64,000 nucleotides of DNA. Source: an uncultured Gemmatimonadota bacterium. Lineage in GTDB: Bacteria; Gemmatimonadota; Gemmatimonadetes; Gemmatimonadales; Gemmatimonadaceae. Position 1 is the first letter of the stretch; every line of letters begins with the position of its first letter. The notes below the pieces were generated by a model. That model saw only the letters and a program-made list of their open reading frames with translations. It had not been told where the DNA came from and searched no databases. Below, in pieces: positions 53,880 through 63,300 of the stretch. The stretch covers positions 496,001-560,000 of the forward strand of contig CAIRYG010000011.1 of NCBI GenBank assembly GCA_903882745.1, given 5' to 3'. The position numbers were made by a program, and so were the translations under genes.

Positions 53880-55103
53880 TCAGACACCATCCGGAACCGA
53901 TGGGGTTCCACCCACCGGGCACTGCATCGGAAGCTCCAACCGGAAGCCGCCGTGTGTATCACTGAGAATCCGTCCACCCAACGCGCGGGCAGTCGACCGC
54001 GCTACCGCTAAACCGAACGCGCTCGGAGCAGTGTCCCCGCCCGATACGCGATACACGGCCCAATCACTCGCGACCTGGACTGCCGCCCGTACTTCCGTGA
54101 CGCCGGGTGACCGATAGGCCGCCTCAAGAAAGGTAACTAGCGTGCGCGCGATTTTCTCTCGGTCACTCCGCATCGGGGGCTGCGCCAGCACCGGCTCCTC
54201 GGTCATCAGTCCGACGCCCTCGGGAAGCCCGGTCGCCTGCTTCATGGCATCGCGCAGCGGCACCCGCGGATCAAACTCCTCGACCGCGGCCGTCAGCGTC
54301 CCACGGTGCGCCGCAGCCAGATCCACCAGCGCCTCAACCGTGACCCCGACTCCGGTGTTCGCCGCATGCGACTCCGCCACCGCGTCGGCAATCGCCAACA
54401 CCAGCGCCTCGCTCGCTCGACGCTCATCCAGCACCGCCACATCCGCGAGCGCGAGTTCGGCGCTGGTCTCGTTCACCGCCGCTTGCGCACGCCGGAGGTC
54501 ATCGAGGAGCTGCGTCTTATCCGCCGCCGCCGCTAACAGCTCCGCCACGGTGCGCAGGAACTGCCGGACCGACAGCGCCATGCTCCCCGAGTCGAGAAAA
54601 TAAAAAGCCACCGTCCCGAGCACCCGATTTCCCGACTGCAGCGGTAGCGCGACAATCGCACGGAATCCGAGCTCGCGCGCCACCTCATGCCAGTCCTCAA
54701 GCTCAGGGTCCGCGAACACATCGGGAATCTCAATCGCACGGCGCTCGCTCGCCGCCTCTCCGCTCGGACCGAACCCGACCCGCACACGTGCCGTCCCCAG
54801 CCACGGCCGCATGGCGTCGGGCCAGTTGCACGCCGCCACGAGCCGCATCAACTCGGACGCCCCGTCGACGAGATACACCGAGGCGAATGACGCCCCTGCC
54901 AATGGGGTGACCCGGTCCAGAGCGTGCTGAAACACCTCCTCCGGATGATCCGCCCGCAGCATGGCATGCAACAGCTCCCGCACCGCCGCCAGTTCACGAT
55001 CAGCGGGGGTGGGTGCCGGGGGAGGCACGGGAACGTCTCGGGTGGCATATCGACGACGAGGCACCCCGAAATCTACGCCCCGAACGAGTCCCCGACGAGC
55101 CAT
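53880..55103 (-). CDS. GAF sensor with degenerate histidine-kinase-like ATPase domain
   Basis: A 407-residue soluble protein. A GAF domain spans about residues 50-195 (ASVYLVDGASELMRLVAAC, ALPLQSGNRVLGTVAFYF). A helical linker with AVLDERRASEALVLAIADAV follows. The C-terminal part ends with FGLAVARSTARALGGRILSD, matching the G2 box region of HATPase domains (GLGLAIxRxIxxxHGGxI). The phospho-acceptor H box (HELRTPL type) is not seen. It may be a phosphorylation-independent sensor. First gene of the MoxR run, with its ATG only 19 bp from the divergent phosphoesterase ATG. Confidence 0.75.
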   Translation of the reverse strand: MARRGLVRGVDFGVPRRRYATRDVPVPPPAPTPADRELAAVRELLHAMLRADHPEEVFQHALDRVTPLAGASFASVYLVDGASELMRLVAACNWPDAMRPWLGTARVRVGFGPSGEAASERRAIEIPDVFADPELEDWHEVARELGFRAIVALPLQSGNRVLGTVAFYFLDSGSMALSVRQFLRTVAELLAAAADKTQLLDDLRRAQAAVNETSAELALADVAVLDERRASEALVLAIADAVAESHAANTGVGVTVEALVDLAAAHRGTLTAAVEEFDPRVPLRDAMKQATGLPEGVGLMTEEPVLAQPPMRSDREKIARTLVTFLEAAYRSPGVTEVRAAVQVASDWAVYRVSGGDTAPSAFGLAVARSTARALGGRILSDTHGGFRLELPMQCPVGGTPSVPDGV

Positions 55104-55122
55104 TTCGGTGGTACTTTCGTGT

Positions 55123-56124
55123 ATGACTGCGATTCTGCCCTCCGCCCGAGCCGGCCACCACTCCCGCCTCGCCGCTCGGCTCCTGCTGCGGTGCGCCCTC
55201 GCCGGCGCCCTCGCCGGCGCCCTGGCCGCCCCTTTTGGCTGTGCCCCGGCCGCTGTCCGTCAGCCGGTGCCACTCGCCGCCCCCCAGGGGGCGGTCTCCT
55301 TCCTGGTCCTCGGCGATTGGGGGCGAGGCGGGAACTTCGGCCAACGCGAGGTCGCCAAGGCCATGGCCTCGACCGCCAGCAGCTTGCACGCGGCGTTCGT
55401 CATCACGACCGGCGACAATTTCTATCCCGACGGTGTCAAAACCGGCGACGACGCACAGTTCAGGAAATCCTTTGAATCCGTCTACGATGCCCCGTCACTG
55501 GGCGTCACCTGGTATCCGGCGCTCGGGAACCATGACTACCACCAGAACCCAGACGCCGAAGTCGCGTACGGCGCGCGCACGCCGCGCTGGCACATGCCGT
55601 CACGCTACTACAGCTTCACGCGCGACGTTGCCCCTGGAGTACGGGCCGAGTTCTTGGTGATGGACAGCAATCCGTTCAATCTGAAGGATGGCGAAGAGGA
55701 GGCCTCGCAGCTCAAGGGCGCCGACACGGTCGCCCAACGTCGCTGGCTCGACAGCACACTGGCGGCATCCACCGCGCAGTGGAAGTTCGTGGTCACGCAT
55801 CACCACCTCTACAGCGCGGGACCCCGAGGCACCAACACTGCCTTCGAACAGTTCCTCGCGCCCCGCCTCAAACAGTATCACGTCACCGCACTGCTCAGCG
55901 GGCACGAGCATCACCTCGAGCACGTCGCCCCCGACAGCACCGGCCCACAGCTCTTCATCTCCGGCGCCGGCTCCGAAACGCGAGGCACGAGCGCAACACC
56001 GGTGACGCGCTACGTGGAGAGCGTCACCGGCTTCATGGCCTTTAGCATGACCGCCGACTCAGTGCTCGTGCAGATTATCGGCGCCAACGGCGACGTGCGC
56101 TACCGCACCATCCTCCGGCGGTAG
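55123..56124 (+). CDS. Calcineurin-like metallophosphoesterase lipoprotein
   Basis: A 333-residue exported phosphoesterase similar to purple acid phosphatases. The signal ends in PFGC (C40), a plausible lipobox. Metal-binding motifs are in order: LGDWGRGG, TTGDNFYPDG, LGNHDYHQ, VTHHHLYS and SGHEHHLEH. It could hydrolyse phosphate monoesters or nucleotides outside the inner membrane. The ATG at 55123 was chosen because it opens the signal peptide. Almost no leader separates it from the divergent GAF gene. Confidence 0.9.
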   Translation: MTAILPSARAGHHSRLAARLLLRCALAGALAGALAAPFGCAPAAVRQPVPLAAPQGAVSFLVLGDWGRGGNFGQREVAKAMASTASSLHAAFVITTGDNFYPDGVKTGDDAQFRKSFESVYDAPSLGVTWYPALGNHDYHQNPDAEVAYGARTPRWHMPSRYYSFTRDVAPGVRAEFLVMDSNPFNLKDGEEEASQLKGADTVAQRRWLDSTLAASTAQWKFVVTHHHLYSAGPRGTNTAFEQFLAPRLKQYHVTALLSGHEHHLEHVAPDSTGPQLFISGAGSETRGTSATPVTRYVESVTGFMAFSMTADSVLVQIIGANGDVRYRTILRR

Positions 56125-56142
56125 CAACACCCCCGGAAGTGC

Positions 56143-57009
56143 TCAGCGGGTCGCGGACGCCAGCGCGTACAGCCGCGCCTCGAATGCCGTGCGCAACTGC
56201 GTCGTCACCGGCCCCGGCGCTCCACTCCCGACCGTCGCGCCATCGATAGACACCACCGGCGTCACATCGGTCGTCGAGCCGCAGAGAAACACTTCCGACG
56301 CACGCGACAGTTCATCGAGCGTGAACGCGATCTCGCGACACGGAATCCCGAGCTCCTCCACCAGCGACATGACCACAATCCGTGTGACGCCGGGCAAAAT
56401 CCGCGGGGTCAGCGGATGGGTGCGCAACACCCCATCGATCACCGCCAGCACATTTGTCGCCGCGCCCTCGGTTACCACGCCGTCCCGATGGAGAATGGCC
56501 TCGTACGCCCCAACCTCCTGCGCCGACTCGCGCGCCAGCACCGAGCCGAGAAGATTCACGGTCTTCCAGTCGCACCGCGACCACCGCATGTCCTCGTGGG
56601 TGATCGCCGAGCAACCGTTGTCGCGCATAGCACGCGGCACCACAAATCGCGTCGCCGACACGAACACCGTTGGCGTGGTGCTCGCCGGCGGAAAATAGTG
56701 CGTGCGCGGCGCAGCCCCGCGCGTCACCTGTAAATACAGGAAAGCTTCGGCATCCTCCAACCCGTTCTCGCGCACCAAGCGTTCGCAGACGCCGCGCAGC
56801 TCCTCAACCTCGGCCACGCCGAACTTAATCCGCAGCCCCGCCAGCCCGCGCACCATCCGCTCGGCGTGCAAATCCCATTCGTAGAGCCGGCCCTCAACGG
56901 CGCGCACCCCTTCGTAGATGCCGTCGCCAAAAATGAACCCGCGGTCCTCCACGGGAATGAGCGCCTGCTCACGCGGCACGTAGTCGCCATTCAGGTAGAA
57001 CGTCGGCAT
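56143..57009 (-). CDS. D-amino acid (class IV) aminotransferase
   Basis: A 288-residue fold-type IV PLP enzyme. The PLP lysine is K149 (CDWKTVNLLG), with E181 in VVTEGAATNV and TPRILPGVTR, spacing nearly identical to D-alanine transaminase. It interconverts D-Ala, D-Glu and 2-oxo acids to feed peptidoglycan, or it may be a branched-chain variant. The start at 57009 has GGAGG seven bases upstream. Last gene of the purA operon, 14 bp after the M3 gene. Confidence 0.9.
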   Translation of the reverse strand: MPTFYLNGDYVPREQALIPVEDRGFIFGDGIYEGVRAVEGRLYEWDLHAERMVRGLAGLRIKFGVAEVEELRGVCERLVRENGLEDAEAFLYLQVTRGAAPRTHYFPPASTTPTVFVSATRFVVPRAMRDNGCSAITHEDMRWSRCDWKTVNLLGSVLARESAQEVGAYEAILHRDGVVTEGAATNVLAVIDGVLRTHPLTPRILPGVTRIVVMSLVEELGIPCREIAFTLDELSRASEVFLCGSTTDVTPVVSIDGATVGSGAPGPVTTQLRTAFEARLYALASATR

Positions 57010-57023
57010 CGTCACTCCTCCAA

Positions 57024-58541
57024 TCAGGTCAACATCCGTTCGATCGCCCGCACAAGCGGCGCGAACGACAACTGCTTCCCACTGACACGCGTCGCCTGCT
57101 CCTGTGCCGACTCCCGCTGTCCACGGGCGAAGAGTTCTTGCACAAGGAACGGCCCGGCCTTCGGGTTCCGCCACCAATCGTCGTTGAACCGCTCCACCAA
57201 CGATTCGGCGAGCACCGACTGTAGCTGCCACGCCCGCAAATATCGCACGGCATAGTAGCGCGGGTCCACATCGACGAAGGCATCCGCAGTTTGGTACCGG
57301 AAGCCGGTCGCCGTCGTCAGCGTCTCCACATACAGATCCGGAAGTGAGCTCCACGTCGCCCCCTCCGAGTGCAACTGCACCTCGTAGATCAGCTTGGCCG
57401 AATAGCGACGCAGGAACTGCAACTCCTCAAACCCCGCCGCGCGCAGAAAGCGCGGAAGCTCGCTCTTCCCAAGTCCCGAGTATCGCGCCAGCCAGCCCGC
57501 ATCCTGCATGCGATGATCAAAGAGCATCGCGTAGCCTTCCGTGATCGAGTTGTCGCCCAACCAGCGGAACTCAAACGGAAGCGACGAATCCATATTCGCA
57601 AAGTGCAGCGCGTGCCCCAGCTCGTGGAGCAAGGTCTGCCAATCCGTCTGCCCGCCGTGCGGCCGCAATACGAGGTGCACCAGATCGGGAATCCGCACCG
57701 GCGCACAGAACGCGCGCGAGCGCTTCCCTTCCCGTTCGCCGGTGTCGTAGCGCACACGTCCATCCGCGTCCGGACTGATCCCCATCTCCGTGACCTGGCG
57801 ACGCACCGCCCATTCCATCTCGCTCGCCTGGAAGGCGCCGTCAAACTCCGGCACACGCATCAGCGCGAGTGCATCGGCGCGCGTCGCCTCGTCGGGACGA
57901 ATCCCGAGTCCTGCCTTCAGCCGCTCGGGGAGAATGTCGTCCCACATCGACTGTGTGTCGCGCAGAAAGGCTTCGCACTCCGTGCGGAGCCCCTCCAGGG
58001 AAATCCCAGAGAGCGCCTCAAACGTCGCGTTATAGGTCGGAGCAACCCCAATCGCCGCGACGATCTCATGCTCCCGCTCGAGCTTTTCCTGCCGCATCGG
58101 TGCGAGTTCGGCCTGCACCAGCGCGGCACGGGCGTCGTCCAGTCGGCGACGTTCGCTGGCATCGCGTGTATTGCCGATCGTGATCGACGCACGCTGATAC
58201 GGCTCAACGTTACCGTCCGACAAACGAATGATGGCGCTATTCTCCCACGCCATCTCGCGCTCGTCGAGCGGCGCGAGGACCTGACCACTCCGCGACTCGA
58301 TCAGCCAGTCGAGAAGCATGCGCGCCGAGCGATTGTCCTCGCTGTCCGGCGCCGCCGAGCGATACAGCGAGAGCGCGGTGTCGAACGCCTCGTCACCAAA
58401 CGCCTCGCGATGCTTGGCATAAATCGGCTGCAGCACGGCGTCGGGCTTATGCCCCGCCGACGCCGCGTGATACTCGGTGGAAATCTCCTCGAGAAAGCGC
58501 TCGCCGCGCTCCCGGACCCGCCCCAACACCGATTCGTCCAC
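57024..58541 (-). CDS. M3-like zinc metallopeptidase
   Basis: A 505-residue, mostly helical cytoplasmic gluzincin with HELGHALHF (about residue 308) and the third ligand Glu in SITEGYAMLFDH. It lacks a signal peptide. Overall it looks like an M3/M32-type oligopeptidase or carboxypeptidase, shorter than classical M3 enzymes of about 600-680 residues. It lies 3 bp after glyQS and 14 bp before the transaminase. Confidence 0.82.
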   Translation of the reverse strand: MDESVLGRVRERGERFLEEISTEYHAASAGHKPDAVLQPIYAKHREAFGDEAFDTALSLYRSAAPDSEDNRSARMLLDWLIESRSGQVLAPLDEREMAWENSAIIRLSDGNVEPYQRASITIGNTRDASERRRLDDARAALVQAELAPMRQEKLEREHEIVAAIGVAPTYNATFEALSGISLEGLRTECEAFLRDTQSMWDDILPERLKAGLGIRPDEATRADALALMRVPEFDGAFQASEMEWAVRRQVTEMGISPDADGRVRYDTGEREGKRSRAFCAPVRIPDLVHLVLRPHGGQTDWQTLLHELGHALHFANMDSSLPFEFRWLGDNSITEGYAMLFDHRMQDAGWLARYSGLGKSELPRFLRAAGFEELQFLRRYSAKLIYEVQLHSEGATWSSLPDLYVETLTTATGFRYQTADAFVDVDPRYYAVRYLRAWQLQSVLAESLVERFNDDWWRNPKAGPFLVQELFARGQRESAQEQATRVSGKQLSFAPLVRAIERMLT

Positions 58542-58544
58542 CGG

Positions 58545-59927
58545 CTACACGCCCGCCTTCGACGCCTCGGCGGTCGCGTGGTCCGCGGCCAAATAGTCGC
58601 CGATCACCTGCGCCACCTTGGAGGTCGAGACACGAATCTGCCCCATGTCGTCGCGAAAGCGGATCGTCACATCGTCATTGGCCGTCGACGCGGGATCAAT
58701 CGTAATGCCAAAGGGAGTGCCTGCTTCATCCTGACGGCGATACCGACGCCCAATGGCACCGGCTTCGTCGTAGAACACGGGGAATTTCTTACGCAGCGCC
58801 GCCGCAAGCTTCTCCGCCATCTCGGGCTGTCCGTCCTTCTTCGTCAACGGAAACACACCCGCCTTGATCGGCGCAATCGCCGGATGGAGCGCGAGCAGCG
58901 TGCGCCCCTCGGTCTCGCCAGGCACCACTTCTTCGCGCAGCGCATTCACCAGCGTCGCGAGTGTCACACGATCGGCACCGACCGACGTCTCGATCACGTA
59001 CGGCAAGTAGCGCTTGTTCGCCGCTTGATCCACATACTCGAGGCGCTTGCCGCTGTGCTCCTGGTGCTGCTTGAGGTCGAAGTCTGAACGATTGTGCACG
59101 CCTTCGATTTCTTGGAAGCCAAGGGTGCCGCCGAAATCGAAGTTGATGTCGAACGCCGCACGCGCATAGTGCGCCAGTTCGTTCGGCTCATGCTGATGGA
59201 ACTCGAGGCGGTCACGCGAGAGACCGAGCCCCAAGTGCCACTCCAACCGCGCCGCCTTCCAGCGCTCAAACCACTCCATATCCGTACCGGGCTCGACGAA
59301 GAACTGCATCTCCATCTGCTCGAACTCGCGCGTCCGAAAGGTGAAGTTCCCAGGCGTGATCTCGTTGCGGAACGCTTTCCCGATCTGCGCAATACCAAAG
59401 GGCACCTTCTGCCGCGTGGCCTGCTGCACGTTCAAGAAGTTCACAAAAATCCCCTGCGCCGTCTCCGGACGCAGATACACCACGGCCGCCGATTCCTCGA
59501 CGGGGCCCATGAACGTCTTGAACATCAGATTGAACATGCGCGGCTCCGTCAGCTGACAGTCGCCATGCTCACCGGGCTTCTTGCTCGGCTTCCGCGGACA
59601 GACGGCTTCACCAATTTTGTCGGCACGGAACCGAGCCTTGCACGCCTTGCAGTCCACGAGCGGATCGCTGAAGCCGCTCACGTGACCGCTCGCCTCCCAT
59701 ACCTTGGGATGCATGAGGATGGCCGCATCGAGCCCTTCGACGTCATCACGCTCGCGCACCATCGTCTGCCACCAACGCGTCTTCACGTTGTTCTTGAGCT
59801 CGACGCCCAGCGGGCCGTAATCCCACACGGATCCGGTGCCGCCGTAAATCTCGCTCGACTGGAAAATGAAGCCGCGTCGCTTGGCCAGCGACACGAGGGT
59901 GTCCATCACGTCAGGGTATGCGCTCAT
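58545..59927 (-). CDS. glyQS: Glycyl-tRNA synthetase, single-chain type
   Basis: A 460-residue class II aminoacyl-tRNA synthetase. It shows [30 protein letters not shown] with zinc-type cysteines, [25 protein letters not shown] (motif 2) and [13 protein letters not shown] (motif 3 region), followed by the C-terminal anticodon-binding domain with [14 protein letters not shown]. It is the eukaryote/Firmicute-like homodimer type, not the GlyQ plus GlyS tetramer. It overlaps the ypdA-like gene by 4 bp (ATGA). Confidence 0.95.
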   Translation of the reverse strand: MSAYPDVMDTLVSLAKRRGFIFQSSEIYGGTGSVWDYGPLGVELKNNVKTRWWQTMVRERDDVEGLDAAILMHPKVWEASGHVSGFSDPLVDCKACKARFRADKIGEAVCPRKPSKKPGEHGDCQLTEPRMFNLMFKTFMGPVEESAAVVYLRPETAQGIFVNFLNVQQATRQKVPFGIAQIGKAFRNEITPGNFTFRTREFEQMEMQFFVEPGTDMEWFERWKAARLEWHLGLGLSRDRLEFHQHEPNELAHYARAAFDINFDFGGTLGFQEIEGVHNRSDFDLKQHQEHSGKRLEYVDQAANKRYLPYVIETSVGADRVTLATLVNALREEVVPGETEGRTLLALHPAIAPIKAGVFPLTKKDGQPEMAEKLAAALRKKFPVFYDEAGAIGRRYRRQDEAGTPFGITIDPASTANDDVTIRFRDDMGQIRVSTSKVAQVIGDYLAADHATAEASKAGV

Positions 59928-60931
59928 ACAGTGAAATCTCGCCGCTCCAATAGGGCCCGCGCAATCAGCGGACCGTGGTCTCGTCCATTCTCAATGAAAA
60001 TTTTGTTGGCATCGAGGCCGCTCGCCAACACCCCAGCAATGAAAACTCCCGTGGTCGGCGTCTCCATGGTCGCGGGGTCGTGCGGTGGCACCCCGGTCAC
60101 TGGGTCGAGCGCCACACCGACTGACGCCAACAGCTCCGGGCGCGGCGTGTAGCCGGTCATCAGGTAGACGTGCTGCGCGGCAAGTCGCTCCGACACACCA
60201 TTCCGCTCCACCGTCACGACATCCGGCTCGATAGCCGTCACACGTGTATTCCAGTGCAGCGTGATCTGGCCATCCTTGACCCGCCCTTCGAAATCCGGAC
60301 GCACCCACGGCTTGATGTTCTTGTCGAATGTCGGTCCGAAGTGCACGACCGTGACATGCGCGCCAGCACGATACAAGTCGAGCGCCGCCTCCACCGCCGA
60401 GTTGCCACCGCCCACCACGAGCGCGGTACGCTGAAAGGCTTCGTGCCCCTCGCGGTACTCGTGCGTCACGTGAGGGAGATCCTCCCCAGGAACCGACAGC
60501 CGATTCGGCGTTCCGAAGTACCCCGTCGCGACAACCACCGCACGCGCCGCGGTCGCACGCGGCGGCAACCCGCGCGGTGCACTGTGCACCACAAACCGGG
60601 TGCCCGCCGACTCGATGCGTGTCACCGGCTCATACTGCCGAACATCCAGCGCAAAATGCTGAACGACCGCGCGATAGTACGCCATGGCGTCACGGCGCGT
60701 CGGCTTCTCGGTGGACACCACGAACGGCATGCCGATCGCCAACTTCTCCGCGGTGGAGAAAAAGCTGATGTACGTCGGATAGCTCGCAATCGAGTTGACC
60801 ACACAGCCCGCTTCGAGCACGACCACAGGGATCCCCGCTTGCCGCAGAGACACAGCGGCGGCGAGCCCACAGGGCCCGCCGCCGATGATGACAACCGGCA
60901 GCACGTCGGCCGCTGCGGTCGCTGCGCTCAT
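59924..60931 (-). CDS. ypdA: YpdA-family FAD/NAD(P) reductase, putative bacillithiol disulfide reductase
   Basis: A 335-residue flavoprotein closely matching YpdA (Bdr). Shared motifs are IIGGGPCGL with the active-site Cys, [50 protein letters not shown] and [12 protein letters not shown] with [10 protein letters not shown]. In Firmicutes YpdA reduces oxidised bacillithiol with NADPH. The start at 60931 overlaps the purA stop by 4 bp (ATGA). The family call is strong; presence of bacillithiol or an analogue here is inference. Confidence 0.9.
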   Translation of the reverse strand: MSAATAAADVLPVVIIGGGPCGLAAAVSLRQAGIPVVVLEAGCVVNSIASYPTYISFFSTAEKLAIGMPFVVSTEKPTRRDAMAYYRAVVQHFALDVRQYEPVTRIESAGTRFVVHSAPRGLPPRATAARAVVVATGYFGTPNRLSVPGEDLPHVTHEYREGHEAFQRTALVVGGGNSAVEAALDLYRAGAHVTVVHFGPTFDKNIKPWVRPDFEGRVKDGQITLHWNTRVTAIEPDVVTVERNGVSERLAAQHVYLMTGYTPRPELLASVGVALDPVTGVPPHDPATMETPTTGVFIAGVLASGLDANKIFIENGRDHGPLIARALLERRDFTV

Positions 60932-62223
60932 CCGCCCACAATCCCTGTCTCGAGAATCTGGTCGCGACGCGTCCCCACGGACACGTACTTGATCGGGCAC
61001 TCCACCAACGCCTCGATCCGGTCGAGATACGCGCGCGCCGCCGCCGGCAGATCCGACAGCTGCCGCGCGCCCGCCGTGGAGCACATCCAGCCATCAAACC
61101 ACTCGTAGCGCGGAACCACGCCTTCCAAATCCGCGATATCCCCAGGGAACTCTTCCACGAACTCGCCACCAATCTCATAGCCGGTGCAAAGTCCGATCTT
61201 CTCAATCGTGTCGAGTACGTCGAGCTTCGTCACGGCAAGCGACGTGAGTCCGTTCACCCGCACCGCGTAGCGCACCACGACCGCGTCAAACCAGCCGCAG
61301 CGGCGCGGACGTCCAGTGGTCGCGCCGAACTCATTGCCCAGGGCTCGCACACGCTCGCCCATGGCCTCGTCATACTCGGTTGGCAGCGGCCCCGAGCCGA
61401 CGCGCGTCGTATAGGCCTTCACCACGCCGAGCGCGGCGTCAATCGAGCGCGGCCCAATGCCCACGCCAATGCTCGCGCCGCCAGCCGTCGTGCTGCTCGA
61501 CGTCACAAACGGATACGTGCCGTGATCCACGTCGAGCAGCGAGCCCTGCGCGCCCTCGAGCAACACCGCGGCCCCACTCTTCTGCGCGCGGTGCACCGTC
61601 AGCCCGACATCCTCGGCGATAGCCAACAGCCGCGGCGCCAGCTTCGCGAGCTCGGTGAGCGTGAACTCCGCATCGGCGCGCTTGGTGCTGCCAAATCCCG
61701 CGAGGAGTTGATTCGCGTGCGCCGTCCCTTTCTCAACCAGCGCGCGCAAGCGCTCCGGATGGCGCAGGTCGAGCACGCGGATGCCGCGCCGCGCGACCTT
61801 ATCCTCATACGCCGGGCCAATACCACGCCCCGTCGTTCCAATGGCCTTGCTCGCGGCGCTTTCCTTGTCCACCAGCTTGTGATACGGCATCACCAGATGC
61901 GCGCGGTCACTCAGGTACAAGCGCCCCTCGACGTCTACGCCGTCGCGCACGAGCTCGTCGATTTCAACGAACACCGTTTCTGGATCCAGCACCACGCCGT
62001 TGCCAATGGCACAGCGCACACCGGGATGCAGAATCCCGCTCGGAATCTGGTGCAGCACCGTCGAGCGATCGCCGATGTGCACGGTGTGCCCAGCGTTCGC
62101 CCCGCCCTGATAGCGCACCACCCAGTCGGCGCGTTCGGCTAAGACATCCACCAACTTCCCTTTTCCTTCATCACCCCACTGGGCGCCAACGACAACGAGC
62201 GTGCGAATATTGGTATCGAACAT
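60928..62223 (-). CDS. purA: Adenylosuccinate synthetase
   Basis: A 431-residue GTP-dependent enzyme joining IMP and aspartate in AMP synthesis. It shows GAQWGDEGKGKLVD, the IMP loop GGANAGHTV, GTTGRGIGPAY, EGAQGSLLDVDHGTYPFVTS and CPIKYVSVGTRRD at the C-terminus. The ATG at 62223 matches the family N-terminus; upstream codons do not. First gene of a five-gene operon, downstream of a terminator. Confidence 0.97.
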   Translation of the reverse strand: MFDTNIRTLVVVGAQWGDEGKGKLVDVLAERADWVVRYQGGANAGHTVHIGDRSTVLHQIPSGILHPGVRCAIGNGVVLDPETVFVEIDELVRDGVDVEGRLYLSDRAHLVMPYHKLVDKESAASKAIGTTGRGIGPAYEDKVARRGIRVLDLRHPERLRALVEKGTAHANQLLAGFGSTKRADAEFTLTELAKLAPRLLAIAEDVGLTVHRAQKSGAAVLLEGAQGSLLDVDHGTYPFVTSSSTTAGGASIGVGIGPRSIDAALGVVKAYTTRVGSGPLPTEYDEAMGERVRALGNEFGATTGRPRRCGWFDAVVVRYAVRVNGLTSLAVTKLDVLDTIEKIGLCTGYEIGGEFVEEFPGDIADLEGVVPRYEWFDGWMCSTAGARQLSDLPAAARAYLDRIEALVECPIKYVSVGTRRDQILETGIVGG

Positions 62224-62263
62224 GGGGGCGGCGATCCGTGTGGAGGCCCAATTCTCGGGCAAC

Positions 62264-62295
62264 AAAAAACGCCCCGGCGGATGCCTTGGGGCGTT
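62264..62295 (-). terminator. Rho-independent terminator downstream of the aldolase gene
   Basis: On the minus strand, AACGCCCC pairs with GGGGCGTT across a 12-base loop (stem arms 62268-62275 and 62288-62295), followed at once by TTTTTTG. It separates the aldolase transcript from purA. Confidence 0.88.
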
Positions 62296-62337
62296 GACGA
62301 AATCTAGGCTCTGCGTCACTGAACGCAACAACGCGGG

Positions 62338-62364
62338 CGGCGACGCCCGAATCGGGCGCCGCCG
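62338..62364. repeat. Near-perfect 27-bp palindrome after the aldolase stop codon
   Basis: CGGCGACGCCCGA (62338-62350) and TCGGGCGCCGCCG (62352-62364) form arms with one mismatch, centred at 62351, 10 bp past the stop codon. It likely forms a hairpin upstream of the true terminator and may block 3' exonucleases. Confidence 0.7.
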
Positions 62365-62373
62365 GACTCTGAC

Positions 62374-63276
62374 CTAAGCGGCTACGGGAATCCCACCAGC
62401 CACCAGCAACTCCCGAACCCGAGTGCGTCCCGCGGCATCCAGGTCCGTCAGGGGGCCCCGAACGACCCCTCCCGCGAGCCCCACAAGCTCCGCGGCGGCC
62501 TTGACCCCCGCCACCCCCAGCTCCCCCACAATCGCCACCGCCATGGGCTTCATGCGCTCCTGAAGTTCGGTCGCGGCGGCATCGTCGCCGCGGACGACCG
62601 CGTCATGAATCGCCACCGCCAGGGCCCCACCAAAGATCGAGACCGCCACGATCCCACCCCCCGCCCCACCCTTCATGGCCGGCACAATCTGCCCGCCATT
62701 GCCGGTCAGGACGGTGAACTGCGGACCGCGCGAGCCCAGGTAACCTCCAAGCAACTCCAAATCGCCGGAGCTGTCCTTGATCCCGATAATATTCTCGTGC
62801 TGCGACAACTCAGCCACCAGCGCGGGCGAGAGCTTGAAGTGCATGTACTTCGGGATGTTGTAGAGCACCACCGGCAACGGACTCGCATCGGCCACGCGCG
62901 TGTAGTGCGTCCGCAACGCGGTGTCGTGCATCGCGTTGGAGTAGTAGTGCGGTGCAACGACGAGCGCGGCATCAGCCCCAGCGGTCTTCGCGTCTTTCGC
63001 GCGCTGAATGGTCTGACGGGTGGACTCGCCACCGCAGCCCATGAGAATCGTGCTCCCGACCTTCGCCGACTTGCGCGCCTGCTCAAGCACGGCCACGCGC
63101 TCGTACTCGGAGAGCAACGCCGCTTCACCGGTGGAGCCGCAAATCACGAGCCCACCCACGCCGGCGGCGCCGTGTGCTGCCGCGTTCCGTCCGAAGGACT
63201 CCAGATCGAGATCCTCGCTTCCCCGATGGAAGTTCGTGATCATCGGCGCAAAGATTCCCGCAAGCTTCACAGTCAT
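62374..63276 (-). CDS. Dihydrodipicolinate synthase-family aldolase
   Basis: A 300-residue TIM-barrel aldolase with the family motifs GSTGEAALLSEYER, the Tyr in VVLYNIPKYMHF and the Schiff-base Lys in IIGIKDSSGDL. These enzymes cleave or form pyruvate-containing keto acids; DapA, N-acetylneuraminate lyase and 4-hydroxy-2-oxoglutarate aldolase are all possible. The YNIPKY context is unlike standard DapA (YNVPGRT), so a non-lysine function is favoured. It lies 24 bp after the dehydrogenase gene. Confidence 0.87.
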   Translation of the reverse strand: MTVKLAGIFAPMITNFHRGSEDLDLESFGRNAAAHGAAGVGGLVICGSTGEAALLSEYERVAVLEQARKSAKVGSTILMGCGGESTRQTIQRAKDAKTAGADAALVVAPHYYSNAMHDTALRTHYTRVADASPLPVVLYNIPKYMHFKLSPALVAELSQHENIIGIKDSSGDLELLGGYLGSRGPQFTVLTGNGGQIVPAMKGGAGGGIVAVSIFGGALAVAIHDAVVRGDDAAATELQERMKPMAVAIVGELGVAGVKAAAELVGLAGGVVRGPLTDLDAAGRTRVRELLVAGGIPVAA

Positions 63277-63300
63277 GACGTCATCCGTGTGAGAAGAAGA

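Noticed and set aside
57369-59087. 572-codon plus-strand open frame opposite the M3 peptidase and glyQS
   Set aside because: Spans two genuine minus-strand genes and their junction; composition is typical of shadow frames.
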